This document shows positions 48,751 to 57,834 of a stretch of DNA of 64,000 nucleotides, in pieces. The notes beneath the pieces are model-generated. The model was given only the letters and a program-made list of their open reading frames with translations. It had not been told where the DNA came from and made no database searches. Source of the DNA: Vibrionaceae bacterium. Its GTDB lineage: Bacteria > Pseudomonadota > Gammaproteobacteria > Enterobacterales > Vibrionaceae. A program made the position numbers and the translations under genes. Numbering within the stretch: the stretch's first letter is position 1; every line of letters starts with the position of its first letter. The DNA is taken from the NCBI GenBank assembly GCA_018222805.1, contig JAAEZQ010000014.1, positions 34,857 to 98,856 on the forward strand, given 5' to 3'.

Positions 48751-49167
48751 AGTGATAGTTACTTAAGTAGGCATTGATTATTTATTTCCTAAAGCGAAAG
48801 CAGCGTTAACTTTCGTGTGGAAGGTCGTTATAGCCTACATTCAATTCTGAAAATTACTTTGGTTAGACGTACTTTCAATAAGCATCAGCCTAATTAACTG
48901 GTTCGATTGGCAGAGGAACTTGGTCGACAACCGATGAAAAAGTCGTCTCTCCGCTTTATTATTTTTATTACCAATTACTCGAACGGACTGAATCATATAT
49001 CAAAAAGCACAAAAAGTGTGCGATTATTGTTTGAAAGTTCGAGATGGCTAAAAAGTGATATTGGTTCAGCCTTAAGAAAACGAAAGGCCGCTATGATAGC
49101 GGCCTTTGTTCAAATTACAATCAGACTCTCCTGACTATGTCAGGTAGCGACCAGAAACCTGTACAGA
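48751..49167. other. 417-base intergenic region between ettA and the M23 gene
   Basis: Holds the M23 promoter by position, and at 49083-49110 the ettA-side hairpin. A 75-codon plus-strand frame (48907-49134) runs through the hairpin and looks spurious. Otherwise I see nothing. Confidence 0.6.
49083..49110 (-). terminator. ettA terminator
   Basis: A 10-bp stem aaaggccgct/agcggccttt with 5-base loop, 58 bases after the ettA stop. T-richness on the minus strand is only moderate. Confidence 0.75.
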
Positions 49168-50835
49168 TTACTTCGCGATACGCTTGTATTTGATGCGATG
49201 AGGTTCTGCAGCTTCAGGGCCCAGAGTCTTCTTCAACCAGTCCATGTACTCGGTGTAGTTACCTTCATAGAAGTTAACCTGACCTTCGTCGCGGTAGTCG
49301 ATGATGTGCGTTGCGATACGGTCAAGGAACCAACGGTCGTGCGAGATAACCATCGCACAGCCCGGGAACTCAAGCAGTGCTTCTTCTAGTGCACGTAGTG
49401 TTTCAACATCAAGGTCGTTGGTTGGTTCGTCGAGTAGTAGTACGTTGCCGCCCGCTTTAAGCAGTTTCGCAAGGTGTACACGGTTGCGCTCACCACCAGA
49501 TAGCTCACCGATTACTTTCTGTTGATCAGAGCCTTTGAAGTTGAAACGTGAACAGTATGCACGTGCAGGGATTTCGAAGTTGTTGATCTTGATGATATCA
49601 GCGCCTTCAGAGATCTCTTGGAACACAGTGTTTTTGTCATTCATTGAGTCACGGAACTGCTCAACCGATGCCAGTTTCACGGTATCACCCAATTCGATAG
49701 TGCCTGAGTCTGGTTGCTCTGTGCCACTTAGCATCTTAAATAGCGTTGACTTACCTGCACCGTTGGCACCAATGATACCCACAATCGCACCTTTAGGGAT
49801 GCTGAATGACAAGTCATCAATCAGGACACGGCCGTCAAACGATTTCGTCAGGTTATTCACTTCGAGAACCTTATCACCTAGGCGTTCACCTGGCGGGATA
49901 AATAGTTCGTTGGTCTCGTTACGCTTTTGATGGTCAGTGTTTTGAAGTTCTTCAAAGCGAGCCATACGCGCTTTCGATTTTGCCTGACGACCTTTAGGAT
50001 TCTGACGAACCCATTCAAGTTCTTTCTCGATGGTTTTCTGACGAGCTTTCTCTTGAGACGCTTCTTGTTGTAGACGCGCATCTTTTTGCTCTAGCCAAGA
50101 GGTGTAGTTACCTTCCCATGGAATACCTTCACCACGGTCAAGTTCAAGAATCCAGCCAGCAGCGTTATCAAGGAAGTAACGGTCGTGGGTAATCGCTACA
50201 ACAGTACCTGTGTAATCAACCAGGAAGCGTTCTAACCAAGCTACGGATTCAGCATCCAAGTGGTTGGTTGGTTCGTCGAGTAGCAGCATGTCTGGGTTTT
50301 CTAATAGAAGACGACAAATAGCGACACGACGACGCTCACCACCCGATAGATGTGCAATCTTTTGATCCCACTCAGGAAGACGCAAAGCATCCGCTGCACG
50401 CTCTAGGGCATTATCAAGGTTGTGGCCATCTTTCGCTTGAATCAGCGCTTCCAGTTCGCCTTGTTCTTTTGCTAGAGCATCAAAATCAGCATCTGGTTCA
50501 GCGTATGCTGCATATACCGCATCTAGGCGTTTCAGAGCGTCAGCGACGTCTGATACGGCTTCTTCTACGATCTCACGAACGGTTTTTGATTCATCAAGTA
50601 CCGGCTCCTGAGGAAGGTAGCCCACGTTAAGCCCAGGTTGTGGACGTGCTTCACCGTCGATATCCGTGTCGATACCCGCCATGATACGTAGCAGAGTCGA
50701 TTTACCTGCACCGTTCAGACCTAAAACACCGATTTTCGCACCAGGGAAGAAGCTCAGAGAGATGTCTTTAAGAATTTGACGCTTAGGTGGCACAATTTTG
50801 CTCACCCGCGACATGGTATATACGTATTCAGCCAT
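49168..50835 (-). CDS. ettA: Energy-dependent translational throttle protein EttA (ABC-F)
   Basis: A 555-residue ABC-F ATPase, the same length as E. coli EttA, binding the ribosomal E site and gating the first peptide bond according to ATP/ADP ratio. Two ABC domains: Walker A GLNGAGKST and GANGAGKST, signatures LSGGERRR and LSGGERNR, Walker B LLLDEPTNHLD and LLLDEPTNDLD. The linker with RQNPKGRQAKSKAR (about 275-290) is the EttA-type P-site tRNA interaction motif region. No membrane segments. Confidence 0.95.
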   Translation of the reverse strand: MAEYVYTMSRVSKIVPPKRQILKDISLSFFPGAKIGVLGLNGAGKSTLLRIMAGIDTDIDGEARPQPGLNVGYLPQEPVLDESKTVREIVEEAVSDVADALKRLDAVYAAYAEPDADFDALAKEQGELEALIQAKDGHNLDNALERAADALRLPEWDQKIAHLSGGERRRVAICRLLLENPDMLLLDEPTNHLDAESVAWLERFLVDYTGTVVAITHDRYFLDNAAGWILELDRGEGIPWEGNYTSWLEQKDARLQQEASQEKARQKTIEKELEWVRQNPKGRQAKSKARMARFEELQNTDHQKRNETNELFIPPGERLGDKVLEVNNLTKSFDGRVLIDDLSFSIPKGAIVGIIGANGAGKSTLFKMLSGTEQPDSGTIELGDTVKLASVEQFRDSMNDKNTVFQEISEGADIIKINNFEIPARAYCSRFNFKGSDQQKVIGELSGGERNRVHLAKLLKAGGNVLLLDEPTNDLDVETLRALEEALLEFPGCAMVISHDRWFLDRIATHIIDYRDEGQVNFYEGNYTEYMDWLKKTLGPEAAEPHRIKYKRIAK

Positions 50836-51245
50836 TGCCGATCGTTCCTAAATTAACTGTTATTCAAACCCACTATTTTATACCAACTGCCTGATATACC
50901 CAAATGACTTCAAGGTGCAGGATTCATTTGGCGAGAATTGTTACCGCAATGCAAGAATTTCCCCTGCAATGAAATATCTTATTCTCAGCTGACCGGAAAC
51001 TTACATGGTTACGGTATACACTTTTGTTATTCGCTTGAAGTGAAGAATGGATTTCTTCGCGCATTATGAACTTCTCGTCCTCATTGCTGCAAAAGTTCAC
51101 GAGTATAAATTTTAATACATCAATTCACTTTACATTGGTTGCATATTTTTGTGTAAATGCATGCATATGGTTAAAGTGCCTTTGAAACATAAACTCTAAG
51201 AAAACTAGGCTTTGAGGCAATAAATGTCTGGGGAAAATTATACAA
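50836..51245. other. 410-base intergenic region between ettA and slt
   Basis: Promoters of divergent ettA and slt lie here. At about 50897-50916 is one half of the repeat motif also seen at 39351-39402; a short inverse copy (cttgaagt) occurs near 51031. A possible slt promoter is TTTACA at 51129-51134 with TGTAAA 17 bases later, weak. No gene. Confidence 0.5.
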
Positions 51246-53183
51246 ATGAGATTCAACGTTACGGAATTGGCTAAAAGTGCATGTTGGGCTGCCGCTCTAT
51301 GTGCGGTTAGTCTGACAGCGAACGCCGCGCTTAGCTTAGAAAAAAAGCGCGAAGTTTATGACCAGGCCCAGGATTTACTAGATAAAAATGACATTAACGG
51401 GTACTTAGTGATCCGTCCTAAAATCGCGGACTATCCGCTGACACCTTATGTGGATTACCGTACATTTTTAAGGCAGTTACCTAGTAAATCGCCGCAGCAA
51501 GTTAATAGTTTTATTTCTGAGTACGAGGCATTTCCTTTCTCTCTACGTATTCGAGCACCTTACCTGAATCATCTCTATCAGCAGAAAGACTGGAAGGCTA
51601 TTACTGAGTTTCAAAAAGTCATTCCGAGCGGAGAGCGGTATCAATGTATTTTTTACCAGGCAAATTTGAAGCAGGGTAAAAAAGTCGCTGCGTTTAAAGG
51701 CGCGGAAGATTTGTGGTTAAGTGGTTCAAGTATTGCTTCTGAGTGTGACCCGTTATTTTCTGCATGGGATAAAGCGGGCGGAAGAACAGACGATTTGATA
51801 TTGCAGCGGATGTTACTGGCGTTTGATGCACGTAACGGCAGCCTGATGAGTTATTTGCGAAAGCTACCAAAATCAGCAAAAGCGAAGCAACAAGCCCAAG
51901 AAATGAAGGCGTTGTTTGATAAGCCTGCCACGGTCGCTGAATTTGCCAAGAAAAAGCCCGCGAACGATTTTAATCGTGCTCAGAGTGAATATGCGTTAGA
52001 AAAGTTAGCCCGTATGAATATTGAGCAGGCACAACAAGCGTATGATTCGGTGGTAAAAGGGCAGAAATTCTCGCCAGAAAAAGCGCAGTCATTAGCAGAT
52101 TATATTGCATTTCGGTTGACTCGCACAGAGTCTGTCCGTCTGGCTAAGTGGCGAGATGAAAAGACGAAAACCAGCCAATACCTACCACTCATTGAGACAC
52201 GTATTCGTCTCGCGGTTCAAAATACAGACTGGAAAGGTGTTCAGGAGTGGATTGCTGTTCTTAACCAAGAAGAGCAGGCGTCACTGCGCTGGCAATATTG
52301 GCTAGGACGCAGTGAAATCGAACTTGGAGATGACGTTGCGGGTAAGAAACGATTAGCGACCTTGGTTGGTGAGCGTAACTTCTACAGTGTCGCTGCCGCG
52401 AATGCGATAGGGCAGTCGATCAAGTATCCAACTCATAGAATCAAGTTAGACAGCAAGGTAGTACAGCCCTACCATGATACTCTGGTTCGTATTGCTGAGA
52501 TGATAGCGACAGACAAGATTTCTGCAGCGAAGAGCGAGTGGGCACATTTGCTCCGTCGAGTGAATAAAGAAGAAAAAGCTATGTTGGCGGCTTATGCGTC
52601 TTCAAAACATTGGCACCACCTGACCGTTACTGCAAGTATTCAAGCTCAGATGTGGGATAATATTGAACTAAGATTCCCTGTCGCGCATCGCTGGTGGTTT
52701 AATTTCTATGCTAAGAAGCATGATATCGATCCGGTTACGATGATGTCTTTGGCAAGGCAAGAAAGTGCGTTGGATATAGAGGCTCGCTCACCAGTTGGAG
52801 CGCGCGGTATCATGCAGATAATGCCTGAAACGGCAAAGTACACCGCACGTAAGTACAAGTTAAAGTATCAAGGTACTCAAGAGTTGTATAACGTCGGTAA
52901 AAATATCGAAATTGGCAGCCATTATCTGCAAGGTTTATTAGAGGACTACGATAATAATCGTATTTTTGCTCTAGCGGCTTATAATGCTGGCCCTAACAGA
53001 GTGAAAACGTGGCGAGAGCGAACCCAGGGAAAAGTGGATGCTTATGCCTTTATTGAGGCGATTCCATTTAAAGAGACTCGTGGTTATGTTCAGAACATCT
53101 TAATGTTTGAAACTTACTACCGTGATCTTTTGGGTATCGATGGCGCGTTCTTGAATCAACATGAGATCAATACCAAGTATTGA
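51246..53183 (+). CDS. slt: Soluble lytic murein transglycosylase Slt70
   Basis: A 645-residue periplasmic enzyme that cleaves glycan strands to 1,6-anhydro products, feeding the recycling genes nagZ-anmK-murQ. N-terminal signal peptide (to about Ala28), long helical superhelix (about 30-450), then the SLT catalytic domain: catalytic Glu in ARQESALD near 504, followed by GARGIMQIMP and AAYNAGPNRV. Adjacent to trpR as in E. coli. Confidence 0.96.
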   Translation: MRFNVTELAKSACWAAALCAVSLTANAALSLEKKREVYDQAQDLLDKNDINGYLVIRPKIADYPLTPYVDYRTFLRQLPSKSPQQVNSFISEYEAFPFSLRIRAPYLNHLYQQKDWKAITEFQKVIPSGERYQCIFYQANLKQGKKVAAFKGAEDLWLSGSSIASECDPLFSAWDKAGGRTDDLILQRMLLAFDARNGSLMSYLRKLPKSAKAKQQAQEMKALFDKPATVAEFAKKKPANDFNRAQSEYALEKLARMNIEQAQQAYDSVVKGQKFSPEKAQSLADYIAFRLTRTESVRLAKWRDEKTKTSQYLPLIETRIRLAVQNTDWKGVQEWIAVLNQEEQASLRWQYWLGRSEIELGDDVAGKKRLATLVGERNFYSVAAANAIGQSIKYPTHRIKLDSKVVQPYHDTLVRIAEMIATDKISAAKSEWAHLLRRVNKEEKAMLAAYASSKHWHHLTVTASIQAQMWDNIELRFPVAHRWWFNFYAKKHDIDPVTMMSLARQESALDIEARSPVGARGIMQIMPETAKYTARKYKLKYQGTQELYNVGKNIEIGSHYLQGLLEDYDNNRIFALAAYNAGPNRVKTWRERTQGKVDAYAFIEAIPFKETRGYVQNILMFETYYRDLLGIDGAFLNQHEINTKY

Positions 53184-53196
53184 GTGAGGTAACTTG

Positions 53197-53499
53197 ATGT
53201 CACACGAACCCGAGTACACAGACTGGCAGCAGATTCTTGAGCTAATTCGAACAAGCGTCGATAGTCAGCAGCATGAAATGTTTTTAACGATGCTGATGAC
53301 ACCTGATGAACGAGATTCATTAATTGCCCGAGTGAACATTCTTAATGAACTGCTCAAAGGCGAGTTATCTCAACGTCAGATCAGCCAGATGCTGGGCGTG
53401 GGCATTGCAACTATCACACGTGGCTCAAATGAGTTGAAATCCAAATCGGATGAAGAGAAAGACCAGCTCAAAGCATTATTAGAGCCTGCGGATCAATAA
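53197..53499 (+). CDS. trpR: trp operon repressor TrpR
   Basis: A 100-residue tryptophan-dependent repressor. The helix-turn-helix is ELSQRQISQMLGVGIATITRGSNEL, positions about 66-90 (shown in halves: ELSQRQISQMLG and GIATITRGSNEL). A TTG three bases earlier is open; GAGGT at 53186-53190 suits the ATG at 53197. It lies 13 bases after slt and is probably co-transcribed; no trp operator was recognised upstream. Confidence 0.95.
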   Translation: MSHEPEYTDWQQILELIRTSVDSQQHEMFLTMLMTPDERDSLIARVNILNELLKGELSQRQISQMLGVGIATITRGSNELKSKSDEEKDQLKALLEPADQ

Positions 53500-53514
53500 G
53501 GTAACCAGTTAAGC

Positions 53515-53543
53515 AAAAGGGCGGAGATTCCGCCCTTTTTAAT
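53515..53543. terminator. Terminator between trpR and yjjX
   Basis: Stem aaaagggcgga/tccgcccttttt with a short loop; works for trpR and possibly for convergent yjjX. Confidence 0.88.
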
Positions 53544-53567
53544 TTCATTAGTATGGCAAGTGGAGCC

Positions 53568-54101
53568 CTAAAGGTTCGCTGGAAAGTGTTCAGTGTTGGT
53601 AAAAGGTATCAAAGCCAGAATCAAGGCTTGGTGGTATACCGAACTGCGAGTCAATTGGTTTTGCGTCAACAGGCTAATTGCGCCGCCTTTTTGTTTAATA
53701 TTCTCTGTGCCAAACACGTTGTCCATGACATCGCCAAGTTCATTGGCATGTTCAAGTTGAGCCAACACTTCTGGCGGTAACATCAAACTCGCTGAGCGGG
53801 ACTCACCACGATGAGTCTGAGACTCAATCACCATCCAGGCGAAGGTGACATTGCCTTCAATACCAGCCTCTAGTCCAACATAAAAATCCCCGCCTAGTGC
53901 TTCAACTTTGGCGTTTTTTACTCTATTCAATGCGCCCGTATACGTTTCTGTGTTGCTCATCGGCTGATCCGCAACTTCGCTGGGTACACTTACTCCCTCA
54001 AACTCAAAAGCTTGATTTGGAAATGCACTTTGAAAAGCACTCTTAACCGCATTGATTTTTGCTGGGTTTAAAGAGGCAATAACGACTTTTTGGGTTGCCA
54101 T
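53568..54101 (-). CDS. yjjX: Inosine/xanthosine triphosphatase YjjX
   Basis: About 177 residues; hydrolyses non-canonical ITP and XTP. N-terminal VVIASLNPAKINAVKSAF and FEGVSVPSEVADQPMS near 40-55, and GLEAGIEG near 80-87, are family-typical. A GTG start at 54116 adds five residues; the ATG at 54101 is listed. slt-trpR-yjjX order matches E. coli. Six bases beyond lies the pheA stop region. Confidence 0.92.
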   Translation of the reverse strand: MATQKVVIASLNPAKINAVKSAFQSAFPNQAFEFEGVSVPSEVADQPMSNTETYTGALNRVKNAKVEALGGDFYVGLEAGIEGNVTFAWMVIESQTHRGESRSASLMLPPEVLAQLEHANELGDVMDNVFGTENIKQKGGAISLLTQNQLTRSSVYHQALILALIPFTNTEHFPANL

Positions 54102-54122
54102 GATCTTTTTGCTCACTGGTGT

Positions 54123-55304
54123 CTAATAACTCAATTTAACTTGGGTTGGTTTTACGTTTTCGCTAGGGTAACAACCCAGAACTTTCAGGTGCTTAGTGAT
54201 CTTGGTGAGTTCTTGTAACGCTTGCTGCATCTCTTGCGAATCCAAATGAGATTCTAAGTCAACATAGAACATTTCTTCCCATGGATTGCCCATAATAGGA
54301 CGAGACTCAAGCTTGGTCATATTGATGCCATAACGTTGCAGCACGAGTAGTGTTTCAACCAGTGAGCCTGCTTGTTGAGACGTGGACATAATGAGTGTCG
54401 TCTTGGCTGGTATTTGCGTAGAAACCTCAACCGGTTTACGAGCAACTACGATAAAGCGAGTATGGTTTTCTGTTTGATTAGCGATGTTACCCTGAATCGC
54501 TTGAAGACCGTATAACTTGCCGCTTGAAGCATTGCCGATAGCAGCTACGTCATCACGGCTCAGCTCTTGGACTTTTTGCATTGCATCTGCAGTGCTAGCG
54601 CAAGATTCCAGTTTTACGCCTTTCATACGGCTCAGGAACTCACTGCATTGTTGATGAGGCTGAGGGTGAGAATAAAGCGTTTTGATGTCTTCGAGACGAA
54701 TGTCTTTTGTCGCTACCAAGCAATGCTCAATTGGCTGTGTCAGCTCACCGACAATGTACAACGTGGTGTGTTGCAGTAAGTCATATACTTCGTTAATCGA
54801 GCCTGAGCTCGTGTTTTCAATCGGCAGGACACCGTAGTCGGCATGACCTGACTCTACCGTTTGAGTCACTTCTCTGAAGTGCTCACAGTTCAGTTCAATC
54901 AGCTCAGTATTTTTACGGCTAAAATATTCGCGGCTTGCCAGATGTGAATATGAGCCTTTCGCACCAAGGAAAGCAACACGTGCGAGAGGTTTACGGCTTT
55001 GTTGTGGATTGACAAGGTTCTGGAGATAACTTTGCTGCAGAAGAACGGAGTCTTCAATAATCGTGTGGAAAAGTTTGGTGATGTACTGAGCGTCTAATTC
55101 ATATTTTTCGCGACCATTAGAAATTAGCTTCACCAACAATTGTTGTTCACGAACCGCATCGCGAACCGGCTTTGAGGTTTGTACTTTGCTTCTGGCTACT
55201 TCAATGCTGAGTTTACGGCGTTCAGACAACAAGCTAAGTAGCTCGTCATCAAGTTCGTTTAAACGTGTACGAATATCTTCCAGAGAAATAGATTGGTCAG
55301 TCAT
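54123..55304 (-). CDS. pheA: Bifunctional chorismate mutase / prephenate dehydratase
   Basis: A 393-residue enzyme of phenylalanine synthesis. Chorismate mutase domain about 10-95 (LRxxLNELDDELLSLLSERRKL region), prephenate dehydratase about 105-280 with FLGAKGSYSHLA and PIENTSSGSINEVYDLL, and a C-terminal ACT-type regulatory domain with the Phe-binding LESRP near 320. The ATG at 55304 has AAGGA eight bases upstream; a longer frame to 55373 runs through the attenuator and is rejected. Controlled by the pheL attenuator upstream. Confidence 0.96.
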   Translation of the reverse strand: MTDQSISLEDIRTRLNELDDELLSLLSERRKLSIEVARSKVQTSKPVRDAVREQQLLVKLISNGREKYELDAQYITKLFHTIIEDSVLLQQSYLQNLVNPQQSRKPLARVAFLGAKGSYSHLASREYFSRKNTELIELNCEHFREVTQTVESGHADYGVLPIENTSSGSINEVYDLLQHTTLYIVGELTQPIEHCLVATKDIRLEDIKTLYSHPQPHQQCSEFLSRMKGVKLESCASTADAMQKVQELSRDDVAAIGNASSGKLYGLQAIQGNIANQTENHTRFIVVARKPVEVSTQIPAKTTLIMSTSQQAGSLVETLLVLQRYGINMTKLESRPIMGNPWEEMFYVDLESHLDSQEMQQALQELTKITKHLKVLGCYPSENVKPTQVKLSY

Positions 55305-55317
55305 CAATTCTTTCCTT

Positions 55318-55347
55318 ATAAAAAAGCCTCCCGGTTTGGGAGGCTTT
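55318..55347 (-). terminator. pheA attenuator terminator
   Basis: A 10-bp perfect stem (55338-55347 with 55323-55332), 5-base loop, T run on the minus strand, between pheL and pheA. Its left arm can pair instead with GGAGG at about 55386-55391, the antiterminator. Confidence 0.9.
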
Positions 55348-55393
55348 CTGTTTGTTTTTGACTTTTCTTTCACAAACGAGTTCGCCCCTCCAT

Positions 55394-55441
55394 CTATGGG
55401 AGGAAAAAGAAGTCAAAAATAAACAGAGGGGTTAAATGCAT
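55394..55441 (-). CDS. pheL: pheA operon leader peptide PheL
   Basis: A 15-residue reading frame, MHLTPLFIFDFFFLP, with five Phe including three in a row, ending just before the attenuator. The end of the frame (CTCCC) pairs with a following GGAGG to form the 1:2 pause hairpin. E. coli PheL is also 15 residues, Phe-rich, and ends in Phe-Pro. No strong SD is visible before the ATG, the one weak point. Position raiA-pheL-pheA is as in E. coli. Confidence 0.88.
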   Translation of the reverse strand: MHLTPLFIFDFFFLP

Positions 55442-55502
55442 AATTAGTGCGCAATTTATGAGTGTTTAAACACAATAAGCAAGCAGGCCTAGAGCGTCAA
55501 GC

Positions 55503-55531
55503 AAAAAAATAGCGCCTTACGGCGCTATTTC
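55503..55531 (-). terminator. raiA terminator
   Basis: Stem aaatagcgcc/ggcgctattt with loop and a run of T on the minus strand, about 16 bases after the raiA stop. Confidence 0.9.
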
Positions 55532-55546
55532 CTCAATCTTATCTAT

Positions 55547-55882
55547 TTACTCTTCTTCGACTTCTTCCACTTCAGGTTCTGGCTTGTTAGCTCGGCGAGC
55601 TTCAGGCTTGTGGGTCAGCTTATTTAATTGTCGTTCTAGTTTTTGCTCCACTTCGTTGATAGCTGCGTAAAGATCTTCGTGAGTGGCTGAGGCGATAAGT
55701 TGGCCTTTTGGAACCTTAACAACCGCTTCGAACTTTTTCTGTTTATTTGGTTCCTCACTGAACGTTGCTTGGCATCCAATTAGGTCGACTTGCCATTTCT
55801 CCAGTTTTTTAAATTTGCTCTCAATATGAGCACGGATTGCAGAGGTGATTTCGATGTTTTTGCCAGTGATATTCATTGTCAT
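55547..55882 (-). CDS. raiA: Ribosome-associated inhibitor RaiA (protein Y)
   Basis: A 111-residue stationary-phase and cold-shock factor that occupies the ribosomal A and P sites, blocks translation and keeps 70S monomers. MTMNITGKNIEITSAIRAH at the start and HEDLYAAINEVEQKLERQLNKL in the middle are typical; the acidic VEEVEEE tail distinguishes RaiA from the short HPF. Length is close to E. coli RaiA (113). A CRP-like site lies about 70 bases upstream. Confidence 0.96.
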   Translation of the reverse strand: MTMNITGKNIEITSAIRAHIESKFKKLEKWQVDLIGCQATFSEEPNKQKKFEAVVKVPKGQLIASATHEDLYAAINEVEQKLERQLNKLTHKPEARRANKPEPEVEEVEEE

Positions 55883-56211
55883 AAGTGCGTTTCCTCTGTT
55901 GCATCCCTCATGGGTTAAGTTCAGATTACTGCTTTATGGATAAATAAATGTGATCTAAATCACTATTTGGTTCGAGGTTTTTAAAAGGAAAAATGAATGT
56001 GATCTCACTCAAGAAGTATCGAGATTTATCGTTAAATAGCTTGTTATCGGTTAGCAAATCATTAGATTGGATAGAGTACTCAGCTGAAAACCACTTCGTT
56101 TTTAGAGGCGTTGTACAGCCTATAATTTAGATTGATTAAAAATTAACTAAATAAAATACGTGACCGTTGTCACCATACAATGTGCAAGCAGAGAGAATTT
56201 TGAAAAGCCGC
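55883..56211. other. 329-base intergenic region upstream of raiA
   Basis: Contains the CRP-like site at 55950-55965 and otherwise only AT-rich sequence; it ends in the mltF terminator, which overlaps the mltF stop. Confidence 0.5.
55950..55965. promoter_or_regulatory. CRP-like site upstream of raiA
   Basis: TGTGA-N6-TCACT matches the CRP consensus TGTGA-N6-TCACA except for the last base. Centre is about 75 bases before the raiA ATG; E. coli raiA is also reported to be CRP-activated. Confidence 0.6.
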
Positions 56212-56231
56212 TCAGTTAACGAGCGGCTTTT
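56199..56231 (-). terminator. mltF terminator overlapping its stop codon
   Basis: An 11-bp stem (56203-56213 with 56221-56231). The 5' arm (minus strand) lies inside the last codons of mltF, and the loop holds part of the stop. Confidence 0.8.
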
Positions 56232-57699
56232 TGGTTTCTGGTGTTTGACTAACCTTGAGTAATGGAGTCGTGAAAACCGGATCGTCCGGAACCAACAGAA
56301 CATTTTTTAATGATTTTGCATGGTCCAAACTCTCTAATTGTTTGTATATGACGTAGTAACGGTTGATGGTGGTGACATAACCGACGGTTGCGCTGATATT
56401 CTTTCTCATCACGACTTCAACATTATTGAACCACACATTTGGGTTATATCCTTGCCTCGCGGCGAGCTTACGAATTCTCTCCACATTTCCAGGCCCAGCG
56501 TTATAGGCGGCTAAGGTGAAATAGATTTTGTTTTCGGCGGATATGGCTTTGTCGTTGAAGTATTGCCGACGTAAAAAGGCCATGTACTTCACGCCCGCAT
56601 GAACGTTGTTTTCCAATTGTCGAACATTTTTGATGTTGATATTCGGATCTTGTGCGGTACTGGGTAGGATTTGCATAATGCCCACAGCGCCTCGACTGCC
56701 GACTAAGTTATTATTAAAGCCCGATTCTTTATAAGCGACGGCTGCTATCAGCAGATAGTCAAAGTCGTACTTTTCCCCGTAGCGCGAAAACAATGCGGAC
56801 AGTTTTTCTAACTGAGCAATTTTTTGTGGGTTGAGTGCTTTGTTTAGCCAGTTGGTATTGTCAATGTACTTACCGTAGATGACGTTTCCGAGCAGGGTGC
56901 CGGAGCGTGACTTCTTAATGAACTTATTGACAACCGCTTTCAGTTGCGGGCTGTCTTTACGCATTGCCCAACCGATTTTGCCACTTTTACGAAGTGGAAC
57001 CTTTTTGTGTACCCGAATGTCATCCATTACCTTTAACCACAGATTGGCTTTATGGCTATCTAATACGATGGCTTTGACATAGCCATTATTTAGCATGCCA
57101 ACCAGTTCGTAGTCTTGAAGCGCCTCTTCAACGAAGTGGACAATGACCGGTGGTAATCCTTTCTTGTTTAAAGTTTTATTAAGAGCTTGGATGCTTTCAA
57201 AGTAACTGGAGCTAGCTCTTACCCATATTTCTTTTCCACTCAGTTGCTCTAACTTTGTTATTGCAGGTGTTTTTTTGTTTGTTACTACCAACTCTTGAAT
57301 ACCGGAGAGTATTGGAGAGCTAAAATCGACTCTTTCTTTACGGCTATCAGTAATCGTCAGGTTTGCTACTATTAAATCGCCAGAGCCCTTTTTTAGCGCG
57401 GGGATCAGTTGGTCACGCGCAAGAGGAATAATTTGTACGTTTATCGTTGGTTTGACCTTACGTAAATCTTTCTCGAAATGATCCAGAAGCTCTGCACCAA
57501 TTCCTTTAGGCGTACCGCCGTCAATGTAGTAAAACCCCAAATCAGCAGAGACAAGTACACGCAGTAAGTTTTTTTCTTTAATGACGTCCAAATCACCAGT
57601 ATACGGAGGCTGTTTCAACGGCGAAATTTGCAAGGCGTAAACGGATGCGGACAGCAGGATCAGTAATATTGCCCATAGCTTAGATAGTCTCACGTTCAC
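56212..57699 (-). CDS. mltF: Membrane-bound lytic transglycosylase MltF-like
   Basis: A 495-residue envelope protein with an N-terminal hydrophobic signal, a periplasmic substrate-binding-protein-type domain (SBP family 3, about 35-270), and a C-terminal SLT domain: catalytic Glu in AYKESGFNN near 328, then GSRGAVGIMQILPSTA and AAYNAGPGNV. This two-domain order is characteristic of MltF. Start GTG at 57697-57699; another GTG two codons later is possible. Whether it is identical to E. coli MltF or a paralogue cannot be settled here. Confidence 0.9.
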   Translation of the reverse strand: MNVRLSKLWAILLILLSASVYALQISPLKQPPYTGDLDVIKEKNLLRVLVSADLGFYYIDGGTPKGIGAELLDHFEKDLRKVKPTINVQIIPLARDQLIPALKKGSGDLIVANLTITDSRKERVDFSSPILSGIQELVVTNKKTPAITKLEQLSGKEIWVRASSSYFESIQALNKTLNKKGLPPVIVHFVEEALQDYELVGMLNNGYVKAIVLDSHKANLWLKVMDDIRVHKKVPLRKSGKIGWAMRKDSPQLKAVVNKFIKKSRSGTLLGNVIYGKYIDNTNWLNKALNPQKIAQLEKLSALFSRYGEKYDFDYLLIAAVAYKESGFNNNLVGSRGAVGIMQILPSTAQDPNINIKNVRQLENNVHAGVKYMAFLRRQYFNDKAISAENKIYFTLAAYNAGPGNVERIRKLAARQGYNPNVWFNNVEVVMRKNISATVGYVTTINRYYVIYKQLESLDHAKSLKNVLLVPDDPVFTTPLLKVSQTPETKKPLVN

Positions 57700-57784
57700 G
57701 TCCAGGTTAATGGTGGGAGAACTTTAAGCATATGTCGTGCTCAAAAAACCATCAAGTGAAGTGCCGGAGGTGGCTTGGCATAGA

Positions 57785-57813
57785 AAAACGCCACAGTTGT
57801 TGAGACTGTGGCG
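57785..57813 (-). terminator. bamD terminator
   Basis: Perfect 9-bp stem cgccacagt/actgtggcg with a T run on the minus strand, 21 bases after the bamD stop. Confidence 0.82.
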
Positions 57814-57834
57814 AGTAGTTTGAGGGGATTGACT

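Noticed and set aside
48907..49134. 75-codon plus-strand ORF between the M23 gene and ettA
   Set aside because: Its second half runs through the perfect ettA hairpin at 49083-49110, composition is not protein-like, and there is no good ribosome binding site.
56011..56022. TGTGATCTCACT as a second CRP site near raiA
   Set aside because: The half-sites are two bases apart rather than six, so it does not fit the CRP consensus.
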